Source of the DNA: Heliocidaris tuberculata
Lineage: Eukaryota > Echinodermata > Echinoidea > Camarodonta > Echinometridae
Assembly: GCA_025618425.1 (NCBI GenBank)
Contig: CM046847.1
Coordinates: 1,348,134-1,412,133, forward strand
Length of the DNA: 64,000 bases
Reading direction: 5' to 3'
The position numbers were made by a program, and so were the translations under genes. The notes below the pieces were generated by a model. It was not told where the DNA came from. It made no database searches and saw nothing but the letters and a program-made list of their open reading frames with translations. Shown here piece after piece: positions 45,241 through 59,569 of the stretch. Positions within the stretch are counted from its first letter, which is position 1. Each line of letters opens with the position of its first letter.

Positions 45241-47952
45241 AATCTCCAAATGAATCCTAGTAACTTCGTCGGTATTAAGCTACAATATCACTGTAGAAAT
45301 TATATTGCTCACTCCTTTCAGTCTGGAGTGATAGGACTAACCAAAACGTATACATAATGAATTGGACGCAGTAACACATTTTGGGCTTCGACCAATTTTG
45401 GACCTTCAAGTCACACCTCTTCTGTGAATCCCGTTTTTTACATTATTGTGAATGCGGAAAGGTCAACATCGTGTGTTGTTGTAATGTATTGTTATGGAAA
45501 AACTGTCTTCCCCTTTCGTATCCCCGCTTTATAATAATATGTCGATACTGATATGATTAGCAAAGGGAACCAGAGGAGAGGCAGCGATCTCCTAAAATAA
45601 ATTTTAGAGTTTTTGTAGGACTTAACATCCTGTCGAGTGGCAAGTATACGTTGAAACATTCGAAAACCCTCTATTGCACTTTGGGATGAAAGCATTAAGG
45701 AGGTGGCCTGTTTACATTCATTGAAATGCTATCACTGGAAACCTACTATGTTGTACAGACTTAAATTCTGAATGTTTAACTCAACTGTAAGATGTAGATT
45801 TTAGTGGATTTTGAACAACATTGTTGAAGATTATTCTTGTAATTACGCAGTAATTGTTTGTTTATATTTTGATTTTTGTAAATAAAATCCTCGATTGGGA
45901 GGGGGGGGGGGGAAGTATTGTCGATAAAGTGATTCAAATGTCCATACTCTAGATTGTGACTTCCTATTGTATCATCTCTGTTTGTCTCTTTCTCTTCCTC
46001 GGATTTATCTTTTCCTCTTCATTATCTCTCTCTCCGTAATGTGAAATGAACATTTTTGATAAATTATTCGAGATGGTCAAAAGAGGTTTATAATGTACAC
46101 CTTGCTTTTAAAAACTAGTACTTTGTTGAAAATACGCAGAAAGAAGTTTGAAGTTTGAAGTTTATTTGTTCCACTTTTACATCAAAACAATTTTTACAAA
46201 AATGATTTTACAAGCATATTTGTCCATTTCAAAACATAGGGGTAAAGAACTCAAATCAAGTACAATGTGCAGTAAATAGGTAGAAAGTTTGAGAGATATA
46301 TGAATGACTGGCAAAAAGAAGAAGAAAAAAAACGTAAAATGAGGGGAGCCTAAATAAAAAGCATTGCTTGTAAATGATTAGGCTCCCGTGTAGAGTAAGT
46401 AATTCCGATTGGGATGCAATAAAAAAGAGAGACGGATTAAACTTATCGGATTAACTAAAAGTATTGACTCTTGACCATTGCCTTTTGGAGTTAATACAAA
46501 ATGTTGATTTTGAGAAACGAAAAAAAAAAAAAATGAAAGGAGGACAAAATTGCAACCACCCCCACATGTGGTTTATTTTTCTAAAGGAACTTAAAATACG
46601 AACCGACAACAATATTGCCCTTGCAAAAAAAAAGGGAAAACAAAAATTGTATAATTTGCCTGAAATGTTCTGTTGAAAATTTATCTCACATGTTTTATTG
46701 CTTTGTAATGTTTTGTTAAATGAAAATTGAATGTGAGATGTTTTGTTACAATTAAGACACCTGTTTGGTGTGAAAGAAAAAAGAAAAAATCTCTCTCTCT
46801 CAATGCAGTCTCAATCTCTATCTTTAATCAAATGCAATCCAATTCATTTTACAAAGTATTTGGTGTAGGGCCTTTTCCCTGCAGATCTCATTACTCCTCT
46901 CTCACTCTGTCTTTCCCTCTCTCTTTCCCTCCCTCTCTCTCTCTCTCTCTCTCCCTCTCTCTCTCTTTCTCTAACACATTCTTCGTCCCTCCGCCTCCTC
47001 GTCCCTCCGCCTCCTCTTCTCTCTCTCTTTCTCTCTCTCTCACTCTCAATTTAGGTACACAATTTCTCTCTTCTGTACTATGCAGTTCTATTTCCCATTT
47101 TCCTATTTCGGAATAGCATATGATCGGACACATGCCCTGGCGACATTTGCTTCAGGCCTTACTCCATCCAGGATCTAGTATCATAATTTTTTTATAGTTA
47201 ACATGAGATGTAAATGATATTGATTGGTAACGACAGTGTCACATTCTACAGACATTCGTAAAGAATCAGAAAATAGGGAACCGGACGGGAAAATGGCATA
47301 AAATAATAAAAGGAACAACTAAGACGAAAAAAAAAAAAAAAAACATATTGTATCGTTTTCTTAAAGCTCATAGACAGTCTCGGTAGCAAAAATCATACTG
47401 GCAAGAAACTTATGAAACATAGTCACATACTACTCTCCTTTTATCATAAGACACATGTGCGAGATTATTTACCATTCCATTCACGATTTCGAACAAATTT
47501 AGTGTAAATATCTGTAAGAAACGCTTGGTAACGGCTTTTCACTGCCTCATGCTAAGACCATATCCACCCGAAGGTTCCCCGCACAATTAACCCAGCGCTA
47601 TGTGTAGCGTATTCTGTACACACAGCAATCCTAATGTGAGCAGTGTGTGTGGCCGTTGTTTGAATTTACATCCCCTCTTTTTTGGGCCAGGGATTTTTAT
47701 TACTTTTCACCTCTCATTCAGTAAATATTTCACTTGAGGAGGAGAAAACTTCACAGCATCTTAGTTATGTTAGTACCCTGCTATTCATTAAGTAAAATCA
47801 AAGAAATCTCACGAAAAGTTTTTGAGGGCTTCCCAAAACTATCTGTTACCTTTAAGAATACCTCTATATTTTTGAATTCATACATACATAATTGCTATCA
47901 TTAAAATGTAAACAATAGTATGAATATTATTTTTGACACACACACACACACA

Positions 47953-48043
<91 letters not shown>

Positions 48044-48290
48044 ATATAGACCATACCCCATATAATTTGTTATATCATATATACGGCTCTTTCTTCGAGA
48101 TCATCTGGTGTGGCGCTCCCAAGGAGGGCGGTAAGAAACTTACATGTGGTCATGTGATTCCCCCTAGCCAATGAAAAACTTTTATTTGAGCAAAATTAAC
48201 CCCTTCCCTGCCGTAAGCGGCAAATCCTGCCCAAGAACATGAGTGTCGAACGATGTGTTTGGAGTAAGAACAGCTATGCATTTTTCCTGA

Positions 48291-48437
48291 AACAACCCCG
48301 TTTCATAAAACAATAAGAACTGCCAAATGTCTATAACACATTAATGCTCTCAGCAAATCAGAAGCCAGGATTTCAGTAGCTTATAACAGTTACTCCAACG
48401 TGTTAATGATAACAAGTTTTATGAAACCGAGCCCTGG
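48291..48437. mobile_element. Diverged palindromic MITE
   Basis: The core (GCTCTCAGCAAATCAGAAGC, GGATTTCAGTAGCTTATAAC) matches the MITEs at 30393 and 31137. The ends have changed to CGTTTCATAAAAC and GTTTTATGAAACCG. Confidence 0.55.
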
Positions 48438-50365
48438 TCTCCTCATGATAAAGTTTATTCCCATGGAGGATATCTTATTTCAAACTCAACAAAGAAACAA
48501 AGCATTCTAGGTCAAAATTTAACTCTTTAAAGAAAATTTATGATAACTTTTCAAAATATTGGTGGCATGGAAGAAATTAACGTTGCAAGGTAACATTGAG
48601 AATCTATTTTTTTTCTGATATCCATTAAAGTTCTCTCAGATAGAGGAATATCCTATACTTCAAAGCAACTTCACTTACAGCCATATATCTCATAAAAAAA
48701 TGGCATCAATATTTCGAAAATGCTTTCAATTTCGTAACAACCTACAAATGTAACTGCCGAGGTTCTCAATTTAGCCTGAAGATAAGTATCGAAATCAGTA
48801 TTGACCATTATTTAAGTATAACTTGCGTATCATAATTTTGGAAATTTATGTCGAAATATTAACATGTAATGAACAATTGAATGTAATGGCTTAACGTGCT
48901 TAATAAAGACGTTCCTTTACTCTACAGAAAGATTTAAAACGAGTGCATCAAAATATGAACCCACTACCATAAATTACAAAATATCATTAGTCATCTGAAT
49001 CATTCAACGCAATCCTCTTCTCATAAATGATAGCAGTCTATTTTAAAGTTTTGGAGTTATATAATTCGCAAAAACACTCCTTCATATGACAACTGTGTTG
49101 ATAATATATATCCTTTTTTGTTGGTTGCTTAAAATTCACCTTAATATTTAGTAAAATGTAACCAAAACTGGGTAAAATTGACCAAATATTAAGTAAAAGT
49201 TTACCCGACAAGCATACAGGTTCCCTTTTTACCTAATATGGGGTAAATTTTACGCAACTTTATTTTATACTGGTATATGAATGCTATACGCATAACGGCT
49301 TTTGCAAGTAGAAGATAATCATCTCTCTGTCATGCCTACAGACTTTATTCAGTGATTCAAACGATACAATATTCTCGTACCAGTATAAAGATGACACATT
49401 TTAAGGACAATGGTATCTTGTATTTCAAACCAAGACGGGATTAGAAAAACTTGTAGAGAAGTGTTCCTTTGATCCAAGGTTTAAATCATCTATGTAACTA
49501 TCATAATTATGTGAAGGGTTGTACGAGATGTTTATTCCATACATTATACAGTGGTTAGAAACTATAAAGCATTGAAGGAATAATGCAAAATACCTTTTGC
49601 ACATATATCTCCAGGAGAAGATGCTACTTCTATATCAACATGAATGCTTAAAAAATATAATCTACAATCACATTGATTAAGAAGAAATTAAGAAGCCACT
49701 GAACATTATTCATCCATTATGTCTTGAATCCTTTACAATAGACGCACTTTATGCCAACATGTATGCTAGATGAGAAAATGTAATTTTGATTTACTCAAGT
49801 GATGCTTTTATAAAAAGAATAAGGTTTAGGATGCAAACTTGAGAATTAGACAGAATTATCAATCTATCAGCATTCAAAGCATGAATAAACGCATGTAACA
49901 TTGACAAAAAACAATAACATCGGCCGTATCTTTCATAATATTATTTACAATATTATCGTTCTTTGTGTAGCTACGAGAATGTCTGTTGAATATGCATTTG
50001 TACAAAGTTATCATCGATATCTAGCATTAGTTCTTTAGAGTAAGTCATTCTGTAAGTCCTGCTGTTTCTTACTTATATCTAACGCTAATAATTACGTTGA
50101 TCATCTTTCTCTAACGATTCTAATCCGAACATTCAAACAGAGTGAAACATATTAATATGAAATACGGTTTCAATTTTCCTCAGTCATCTCCAGACATGAT
50201 CAACGAAGGTCGTCTTTCTTCTTTTCATCAAATATATCGTCGTAACAAGGTCTATAGAAACTCCGTTATTGTAGTCGCAGACATTGGTAATAGATGCGAT
50301 AAGCCGTTTGAGTGCTGCTCCAAGAGCTTTGCTGTAGCGCCAGCGCCAAAGAATCAGACCTGTTT

Positions 50366-50491
50366 TCACGCATATTCAGATGGATGCTTGGTTCGTCTCA
50401 GTGCTTCTCGTAGCTCTACGATGAAGTCACGTGGCTGGATGATCAGTACTAGGTTGTTATCACTGCACAGGTCTTCCAGCCTTTGTTTCAC
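50366..50491 (-). CDS. Gene C last exon (PDZ2 end, stop)
   Basis: 126 nt, acceptor CTTCCAG. It encodes VKQRLEDLCSDNNLVLIIQP and a helical tail ending PSEYA before TGA (50368-50366). A minus-strand AATAAA at 49536-49531 is a candidate polyadenylation signal. Confidence 0.85.
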   Translation of the reverse strand: MKQRLEDLCSDNNLVLIIQPRDFIVELREALRRTKHPSEYA

Positions 50492-52664
50492 CTGGAAGGA
50501 AGAAGCAGAATAGACAATAATTGTGTTAACAATACTGGTTCGTATTCTGAACTCCGGTTTAAATTAAACCACGGTCTAAGTGAGGTTTAAACCCAGTCTA
50601 AACCTGCCATTTAAACCGGAGTTTTAGAAAATCACATTCTGAACTCTAGTTTAAGTTAAGCTCCAGTCTAGTGTGGCTTAACTTTGTACCTAAATTTAGA
50701 CTGAACTTGTGGTTTAAGTCGGTTTCAATTAAACTCTTGTTTAATCAAGGATGTACTAGGCCAGCTTGCTTAGTACATCCTTGGTTTAACTTAGACTGGA
50801 GTTTAAGTTAAACCGGAGTTAAGATTAAAGGCGACTGTGAACAGACTCCCTAACGCACAAAAAGAATGCATCCCTATTGTAGTCATTTTAAAATGTTTTA
50901 GGTGACAAAACTTGTCATTTTAAGGCTGCCATATGCCCCAAAAATGTATCAAAGTGGTCTTTCAGGCAGTACAGATTGATTTTTGTATTTACAATGAAAA
51001 TATATAATATTCTTATCAAAGTTCTTAAAATAGAAGCAGATCGAGTGGAGTCTCTTATTTTTTTCATTTTTTTTTTTGTTTTTTTTTTGCTAGGTTAACC
51101 GTGAAATTCATACTTGATTCATTCATTCTTTATAATATGAAACGCATCTTTTTATGATATCCTGGCAAGTCCCCAATCTTTTAATACCACATACACTATT
51201 CAATGGATTCAAATCCCACGTCTTCCCATGTAAACACAGAATAATCAATACATTCTAGTTTAGAGAACACAAAAATATATCCTATTCTTTTCTTTCTAAT
51301 TTGAAAAGCGTTTTGTGGGAATACTGTGGTCTATTGGCGAAGGCTCATGACTCTCATACGAGAGGTCCCTGGTTCGATCTTGGACTGTGCTTACATCCTT
51401 GAATAAAGTGTTTTGCCCCCATATGTCCTTCTCGACTCAGCCACTCAGGTATATTAAATACGTCCCTGGCAACATACGGTAATAATAATTGCAGGACCAG
51501 CAGGAAGAGCAGTACTAATACTGACGTGGACACCCTAGGTGAACGAGACCATAATACTATATTCTGAACTGACACAATAAAACGTACCTCGTCTTGTGGG
51601 CACCTCATTAATGGAATTCGCTGATGTGCGAGCTCTGTCACGACCCATTCGCACTGTTTGTTGCTCAGCACACCCGATGTCTTTGGCGTGATACCACCAT
51701 CCAGGGCCGGTCCGCTTACACTCTTGATCTGAAATGGAAGCAGCGAAAACAATATCAGTATGAACACAGTATAGCAGCAACAGCAACAAAAACAATAACA
51801 AAACAATGGAAAAACAATAACAACTAAATCGCAGAAAATTGTAAAGTGATGTTTATCAGTCTTGAGATAAAGTAATGATAAATGGAAATGAGATAATAGC
51901 AAAGAGTGAACTCAAAGTATAGTCCATTGTTACTTTTTTAGCACAATGAGAACATCCAGGAACTTGTAGTCTCAAATTCATATTCATATATTATATACAA
52001 GTAACATTATGCTCTATGCTTCTTTCATCTGTACTTCTAAAAAGAAGAAAATTTAAGTCCATCATTTTTTTAGCCTTCTTTAAACCTTTGCAAACTATCG
52101 ATACTACTACACGGCGGTGATTAATTTAGGTATACCACACGTCGTGTGTCCGGACAGTAAATCGAACAAATTTTAATGCAAATTATCATGAGTCTTTGAC
52201 AAGATCGTTAACGTTTGACAGAATTATGACTTGCAAATATTCACTGGGTTTAGTGTTACGTGATCCATATTTTTCGTAAAATCCGACAGCACAATTGACA
52301 TGTTAATTTTTGTTAACTGTCCGGACACACACCCCCATCGTACCATTTGTATCGCAGTCATCGTAATTCAAATTTATTATACGCGAACAGTTCATCATAT
52401 CATTTGAGAATAAAATTATTACAATTATATTGAAATATATATTGAAATATATCTTGAAAACAATATGAAATCATACCTCATTTTTGTTTGTCTCGAGTCC
52501 CCAGGAGGTCTGATCGGCTGTCTTATTCAGTTCCTTTATAGAGGCATAGGGCAATCGTCTTATCACAAATGGGATCTATTTCAATGTCAAAGAATAATGG
52601 TACCAGTGTGACCAGCGTTAAGAATGGACTTATGCTAGGGAGCAGCGAAAAATTCTGCTAAATC

Positions 52665-52695
<31 letters not shown>

Positions 52696-55600
52696 AAAAA
52701 GAAAAAAAAAAAAGAAAAGAAGAGGTTATCAGCACTTCTTGGGGGTATTTTTACTCAAAAGTGAACAGCGCATGTAATTGATTAAGAATTACGAGGACTT
52801 TTAAAGCGATTGCTATTGTTAATTGCATTGATACTTCGTTTTTCCATTAATTAGGAATGTACTAACACACCTCATTTTTAGCCGATGAACTGATGAGCGC
52901 GTTAACGAAGTCAGGACCGTTCTCCTCAACGATGATGTCATTGACCTGCAAGATGACGTCACCAACATGGAGCTTACCATGGAGTTTGTCTGATACCGCT
53001 TTCTTCCAGCCAGCGATACTATGCCAAAGAAAATTTTATAAAGAAGATTGAGTTCTGGCAAATTTGAAAAACATTTTGTGGGCTTTATCATTATGTTTAC
53101 TACGTCAGTTTGGAAGAGTATCATGCAAGAAATGTCCCTTACAAAAGGATTGCTCTTTAAACGTCTTCATTTTCGAAATATGACGAGAAACAGCTGAAAA
53201 GTTGGGACCAAATTTGAATGCCACATGAGTGTAGTCTGTATACAGTGCGTGTGACTGTCAGCAAGATTAAGTTAATTCTTCTAATTTTGACGATTCAAAA
53301 ACCTCACTGCTTACGTACTACACAATCAATATTTCCAAATTGCTTCCAGTCAGTTTCTTTCACAATATAATCTCATGACCAGAACTCAGCTTTATCTTTA
53401 AATACAATAAACCTTGCTTCATGCTAGACTAATAGCCGATTCCACGGTACAAAAATCTGCCTAAACTTCTAAACATAATAAACCTTCAAATGAATGTTAA
53501 AATCTGACCTGTCGAAAGTGTAAATATATTGTTGTACTTTTAACATTATTCTCTTGCAATGGAGGTAAGTTGATATTGCACAGTGCATTGAAACCATTTT
53601 TTTTTAAGGGTTCTTCATTCATAAAAAACTGACATAAGCATGTATGGTCATTGTAAATGATAACCACAGATAACCAATGCTTATTCTATTAAATCAAATT
53701 AATGTCACGTGGTCTAAACCGAATTCCTTACCAGTGGTGGTAATTCCTCCTTTTATTCCCTTTTCCTGCTCTATTCTTTCTTTGTTTTATAGCTTTGATC
53801 AAAAGTGAGGTACAAAATAGTGTGAATAGATTGTGTATATTTGATTTTGAAGTATGCACTTCAAATAAGTGTAAGTACAGTTGCTGTAAATGTAAGATAT
53901 TAACAATATTTCCAAAGAGCAGAGACACCCAGGTTCGACTTCCACTTACAAACGTTTCCTTTTAAGTCCCTCTCAACTGCTATAGACTTGATCTTATTTC
54001 TTCAACATATGAATGAACTGATTGCTAGTGCTTGTTTTGCTGTTTTTAAAGACGAATTAAATGATTCAAATCTTATGATTATCTTATTATTCCAACACAA
54101 TATCCGATACTCAGGACCCAAGCTGTGGAACGTTATCCCTGACACAATAAAATACTCCGCATCTCTCGTTAGCTTCTCAAGAAGGATGAAAAAAAAAATA
54201 ACTTCATCTTACAAATAATATGGTTTAAGACACTTTCCCATCCTCCATTGTAGTTATTCTCTCCTTTTCTTCTCTCTGCCTCTTCGTGAATATTTCTCTT
54301 TTCCGTACTCCTTTCATGTTGCATCTCCATTCTCCCCCCCCCCCCCTCTTTCTCCTCTTTCCCCCTCTTTTTCTCCTCCTCTTTTTTCCCTCCAATCAAG
54401 CTCAGCGGTCTCTTTCTTTTTTTTTCGCAGTTATTTTCTTTTTATATATTTATTATTAATAATGTATTAAGTACTAAGGGCACCCTCCCTCCAAGCTTTT
54501 GCTTTTAGAGGTGTGTCCTCCAACTCTGTATGTACCATATTAATGTATATTTTGTCATATTTTTTTGTTAAAGATCCATGTACATTATTTTTGCTCTTTA
54601 TTACTTTGTATATTGAAAAGTTGGAAATAAATGTCTTTAAACTGAATTGAATTGAATTGAAATAATCATTGGTGTTCTCTTACTCGTTAAATGTACAAGA
54701 GTTGAAATCCACTCTTTGAGTAGTCATTTTGGGGTAACCTCGCTAGTCATGAGGACCGCTATTCATAAGGACCACTTATTCATAAGGACCGCTATCCATA
54801 ACCCGTGACTAAATGAATAGCGGTTTTGTATGAATTGAATTCCTTCTAAATAGCAAGCAAACCATAGACAAATTACCGTGCTATTCGTAAGGACTTTCAT
54901 TCTAAGGACCACTATTCATAACTATTCATAAGGACCGCTATTCATAACGCGTGTTAAATGAATAGCGGTTTTCTATGAATAGCGAGCGGACCCCGTCATT
55001 TTAGGGATCAGTTCGTTTTGGAGTGGAAATTCACGCTCAAATTAGTCGAATCCACTCTCAAAAGAGTAAATTCAAACACCACTTTGAAGTGGACTACAAT
55101 AAAATTTGAAGTGGATATTACACTATTATTTGAATTGGATTTGCACTGTACTTTGGGGTGAATTCAACTCCAAAATTAAGTTATTCCTAATAAGATTCTT
55201 GAAAGAGTGGATTTCCACTTCTCTGCATTAAAAGATTATACATGTATACTTACACTACTTCGTCTTGGACTTTGACAAGAACCAAAGCGTTCTTGATGTC
55301 GCTTTTGGCCACACTGACATTACAAGATCGGCAAGATTGTTCATACACCAAGTTCCTATGTGATAGAGATTAAAACAAAAACAAATCAAAACAGACAGCG
55401 GCATGATAAATTTTGGAATATTCATATGAAAGGATATATCATGATGATTAAAAATTGGGTTGTAAATTGACCTAATCACAATTCGAAAATTGCCCTTTTC
55501 AATATGCATGGTTTATAAAGATATATGTTCAGAAATGTTTGGAAATTGCTTCAATAAGGAGATTTTCCCAAACTTACCCGACATCTTTCCAATCCATCTC

Positions 55601-58600
55601 TTGGTTGGGCTGAGGGAGAGGTCTTCTTCTGATTTGGCTCGAACCAGTGTAGAGTCTCTCCCTATCGTTATCACCGAGAGATTCACCTGAAGATCGTTTA
55701 TCTTCCTTGATCTCCTCCTCGATCACCTCCTCGTGTTCCTCCTCATCGATGCTGGTCTCATCTGTCCGAGTATTATCCCTTTGGTATTTAGTCAGTCGAT
55801 CGTACGGTGGTTCGACCTCGGGATCCTCGTTCGAGGGAGTTGATCCTTCATCGTCTTCAACTTCCTCGTCGTCGTCGTCCTCATCTACGAGCCCAGATTC
55901 TCGTTTGGGTCGAGATCGTTTCTTAATCTTGTCGTGCAGACTTTTACGAGAATGAGTACCGATGGGCTTCTTCTTGTCCCCTAGCTGTTTCTCTAGGTCT
56001 GACCAGGCAGATATAAATGAAAGGACAAAATCTTGCTTTGTTCAACATTATTGGACGTCTTCCTATTTGAGCTAATCGCATGCGACAAATTAATAACACG
56101 ATAAAAACTATTTTCGAAAAATCAACTGAAGGCAATTTCAATAGCCCTGTCTATCACCTTTAGAAATGTGCGAACATTACAATGGCGTATTACGTAATCC
56201 GAACCTGATTTCTATGGGCAGTACAATAGGCTTTTGAAATTGCCCTTGAGTTTATTTTTCGAAAGTATTTTTTATCGTGTTTAATATACTGAATGTAAGA
56301 TATGAATTCATTTTGAACGTATACCTTTATCCTAAAATACCTTGAAATGATGGTTTGAAAGATTGACTTTAAAACGAGCTACATCTAATTGCAGCTGTGA
56401 TATTCATTCATGTACTATAGTTTTCCGTTTATTTTTTGCTTCAAGATTTTAATTCCAAGATTATTATTGCACCTATCTGAGATAGATAGATAACGGGCTT
56501 CCTTACATACTAAAATTACTGGTGCAATAAAGTTTTTTTTTCTAATTAGTCGATGTCGACTGAAAAAAATTAAGATTTCTCCTCCAAAATTAACTGTTTT
56601 TATAACCGTTTGTTAAATGAATTACTTCCATGTGATTCCTTTTTCACTAGTTGCAAAGTTTTCAAAGGAATTGGGTAATAAATTACTTTTGACCATGTCC
56701 ATCGTTTTCCATTTAGCAACAGAATTATTCTTTTTCGGTGGGACTTTAGGGGCGGTTTCTAACTCGATATTGACTCCTTCCGGTTCACTGGGTTGCCTTT
56801 CCATTTTGACGACCAACTTTTGATAGTTCGGATCTTTCGCCGGATCGTTTTCTCCACTCCCGGGTCGGTTTGGCCAAGTGGATAACCTCATGGTGACGAT
56901 GTTCTTTCGGATTTCTTCCACGGTTTTCAGCGTTCGCGGTTTGGGTTCTGGTTTGGGCTTATCATGCTCTTCTTCGATGGGTTGAAATATTGACTTGGAC
57001 TTCTGGACGGTTGACTTCGGGAAAATACTTGGTTTTATATCAACAAACTGCTCTTCGTAGCGATCTGTTTTAACATAGATATCAAGAATAGTACTACATC
57101 GTAAAGAAAATATTTGGTAAAAAAAAAATCGATTGCCTAACGCTAGGGTAATTATGTGTCCTACAAATTTTGGATAATTTAATGCCCAACTCGTTTAATA
57201 CTTTTTCAAATTAAAAAAGAAAAATGTTACTGCAAAATGGGTACATTATTATGTGAGTTTGGCATAAAATTTGGTAATAATTTGTCTAACACATAGTTAC
57301 CTCCAATGTAGGCCAAATTTCTGTCCAGTATTGTTTAGAGCGTAGAAATTATAAATCAGTTGGACTCAATGTAATAAGTCCAGTGGGAACACTGTGGTAT
57401 ATTGGTAAAGGTTCTTGACTCTCATACGAAAGGTCCTGGGTTCGATCCTCACTGGGTGCTTACATCCTAGGACAGAATAATTTACCCACATTTATCCCTC
57501 TCGACCCAGGTGTAAATGGGTACCTGGCAATTCTTGGGTAAATAATAATTGCAGGGCCCTCAGGAAGAACAGCATTGATGCTGATGAGGCTTGCCTGGGT
57601 AAACAACATTATTATTATATTATTATTATTATTATTATTATATTATTATTATTATATTATTATCATTATTATTATACATATTATTATTATTACATTCGGT
57701 GTATTATTTTTCAAAATCTAACACTTAGACTCAGAGACCCTCTTTGCATATTGTACCTAAATATAAGTTTTGAAATGATGCGGTCCCTATATACATCACC
57801 ACTGGAAGGAACGTATCAATTATAATATATTTTGATGAATTGGACCAAATAACAAATGAACTATCAAAATTTACAAATTTATCAAGGATTATATAACTAT
57901 ATTTTCTAACTTGAAAGTATATTCGACAATTTAACCTCCCTCTGCCCATTGCCAACACATCATTCCGTTTTATGCGAATTTGGTAAATGTGGTACTAACT
58001 GTCCGGTAAAGAAGAGAATAAAACCATTATTATTACGTTCGAATATGTCGTTTGGATTAGTGGTTGGACATATTTTTGAGAACCATAATCTTGACCAAAA
58101 TAACCAGTAATTGATTTGCACGAATTAATCGAAATATCTGTTAATTTTGACCAAGTTGAAACTATTTGGTTGGAATTGATCGATCATTGTTTTGTTCAGA
58201 GAAGGTCATTCGTACCGTGGTTAAGCACCATCCGTGATCGACGACAAGGACCATCGTCACCACTGACATCGCCTACTCCATTACTTGCACCATCAACGCA
58301 ATCTTCTTCAGGGATGTCCATCTCGATGACCTCGGGTAGGATATTGACGGGTGAGTCCTCCTGTGGGGTTTTATCCTCTTCTCCTTTCTCAGATGGCTCG
58401 GTTGACAAGGCAGAACCTCGGGGTGTGTTGGATGTGATATCAATACCACTGTCCTGATCAGGGCGCTTCTAGGAACATGATAATAATGATAATAACGACA
58501 ATAATAATAGTAATAATAATAATGATAATAAAAACAATAAAAAATTTAATATAAAAATAGTGCATAATCACATTATGGCATGTCACACGATTGTAGACGA

Positions 58601-58618
58601 AGTCACACACACATACAG

Positions 58619-58649
<31 letters not shown>

Positions 58650-59476
58650 GCAGCAATGGAAATACCCACATGAGAGTCTACCCGGGGTAGGTTAGGGAAC
58701 TTAAACATTTTACTATGTTTCTGGTCATTTAGTCAACCCAGGGTAGATAACCCTTCCAACTATTTATATCACATGTGTTCCAGATGTTTTAATTTATTGT
58801 CAACCCACAGTAGTATTTGTGGCCATTTGGTCCACCCGGGGTAGATGAGAATACCAACTGCCTATATCACAATCATCCTAGACACTTTAATTTATTGTCA
58901 ACCCAGAGTTGTCTTTGCGTCCATTAAGTCAACCCAGGGTAGATAACAATTCCTACTTTCTATATCACAGGCATCCACAAATACGAGTCTGGGTTGACAA
59001 CAAATTAAAACATCTGAGACACGTTTGATATAAACAGTTGGAATTGCTATCTACCCTGGGTTTGACTAAATATCCACAAAAACTATTCTGGGTTGACAAA
59101 CTAAAACGTCTAGGATGCCTGTAATATAGACAGTAGGCAGGGTAGGAATTGTTATCTACCCTGGGTTGACTTAATGGACACAAAGACAACTCTGGGTGGA
59201 CAATAAACTAAATTGTCTAGGATGACTGTGATATAGGCAGTTATGATTCTTATCTACCCTGGGTGGACTAAATGGCCACAAATACTACTCTGGGTTGACA
59301 ACAAATTAAAACATCTGGGACACCTGTGATATAAATAGTTGGAAGTGTTATATACCCTGGGTTGACTAAATGGCCAGAAACATACGTCACATGTTAAAGT
59401 TCCCTAATCGACCCGGGGTTGGTCTACCCAGGGGCCCTAAACCCCGGGTAGACTCTCATGTGGGTTTTTGCATTGC

Positions 59477-59569
<93 letters not shown>

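Larger units (their letters stand above)
43675..50365. other. Intergenic DNA between genes B and C
   Basis: Apart from the entries listed separately, it holds a poly-G/poly-C pair (44758-44842), (CT)n (46930-47045), (AC)n/(TA)n (47936-48040) and a minus-strand (TTCAAAC)n-AATAAA tail near 46150 that may be a LINE 3' end. No gene seen. Confidence 0.5.

Noticed and set aside
46891..47116. Leu/Ser and Arg/Glu-rich open frames
   Set aside because: Translation of (CT)n/(GA)n simple repeats.
50142..50513. Plus-strand open frame of 123 codons
   Set aside because: Antisense shadow of the last coding exon of gene C, whose minus-strand reading aligns with two paralogues.
55707..55955. Plus-strand Ser-rich open frame
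   Set aside because: Antisense of the Asp/Glu-coding stretch in gene C. The GTC/ATC/CTC codons give Ser runs on the wrong strand.
58116..58457. Plus-strand open frame of 113 codons
   Set aside because: Antisense of the acidic linker exon of gene C. No splice or protein support.
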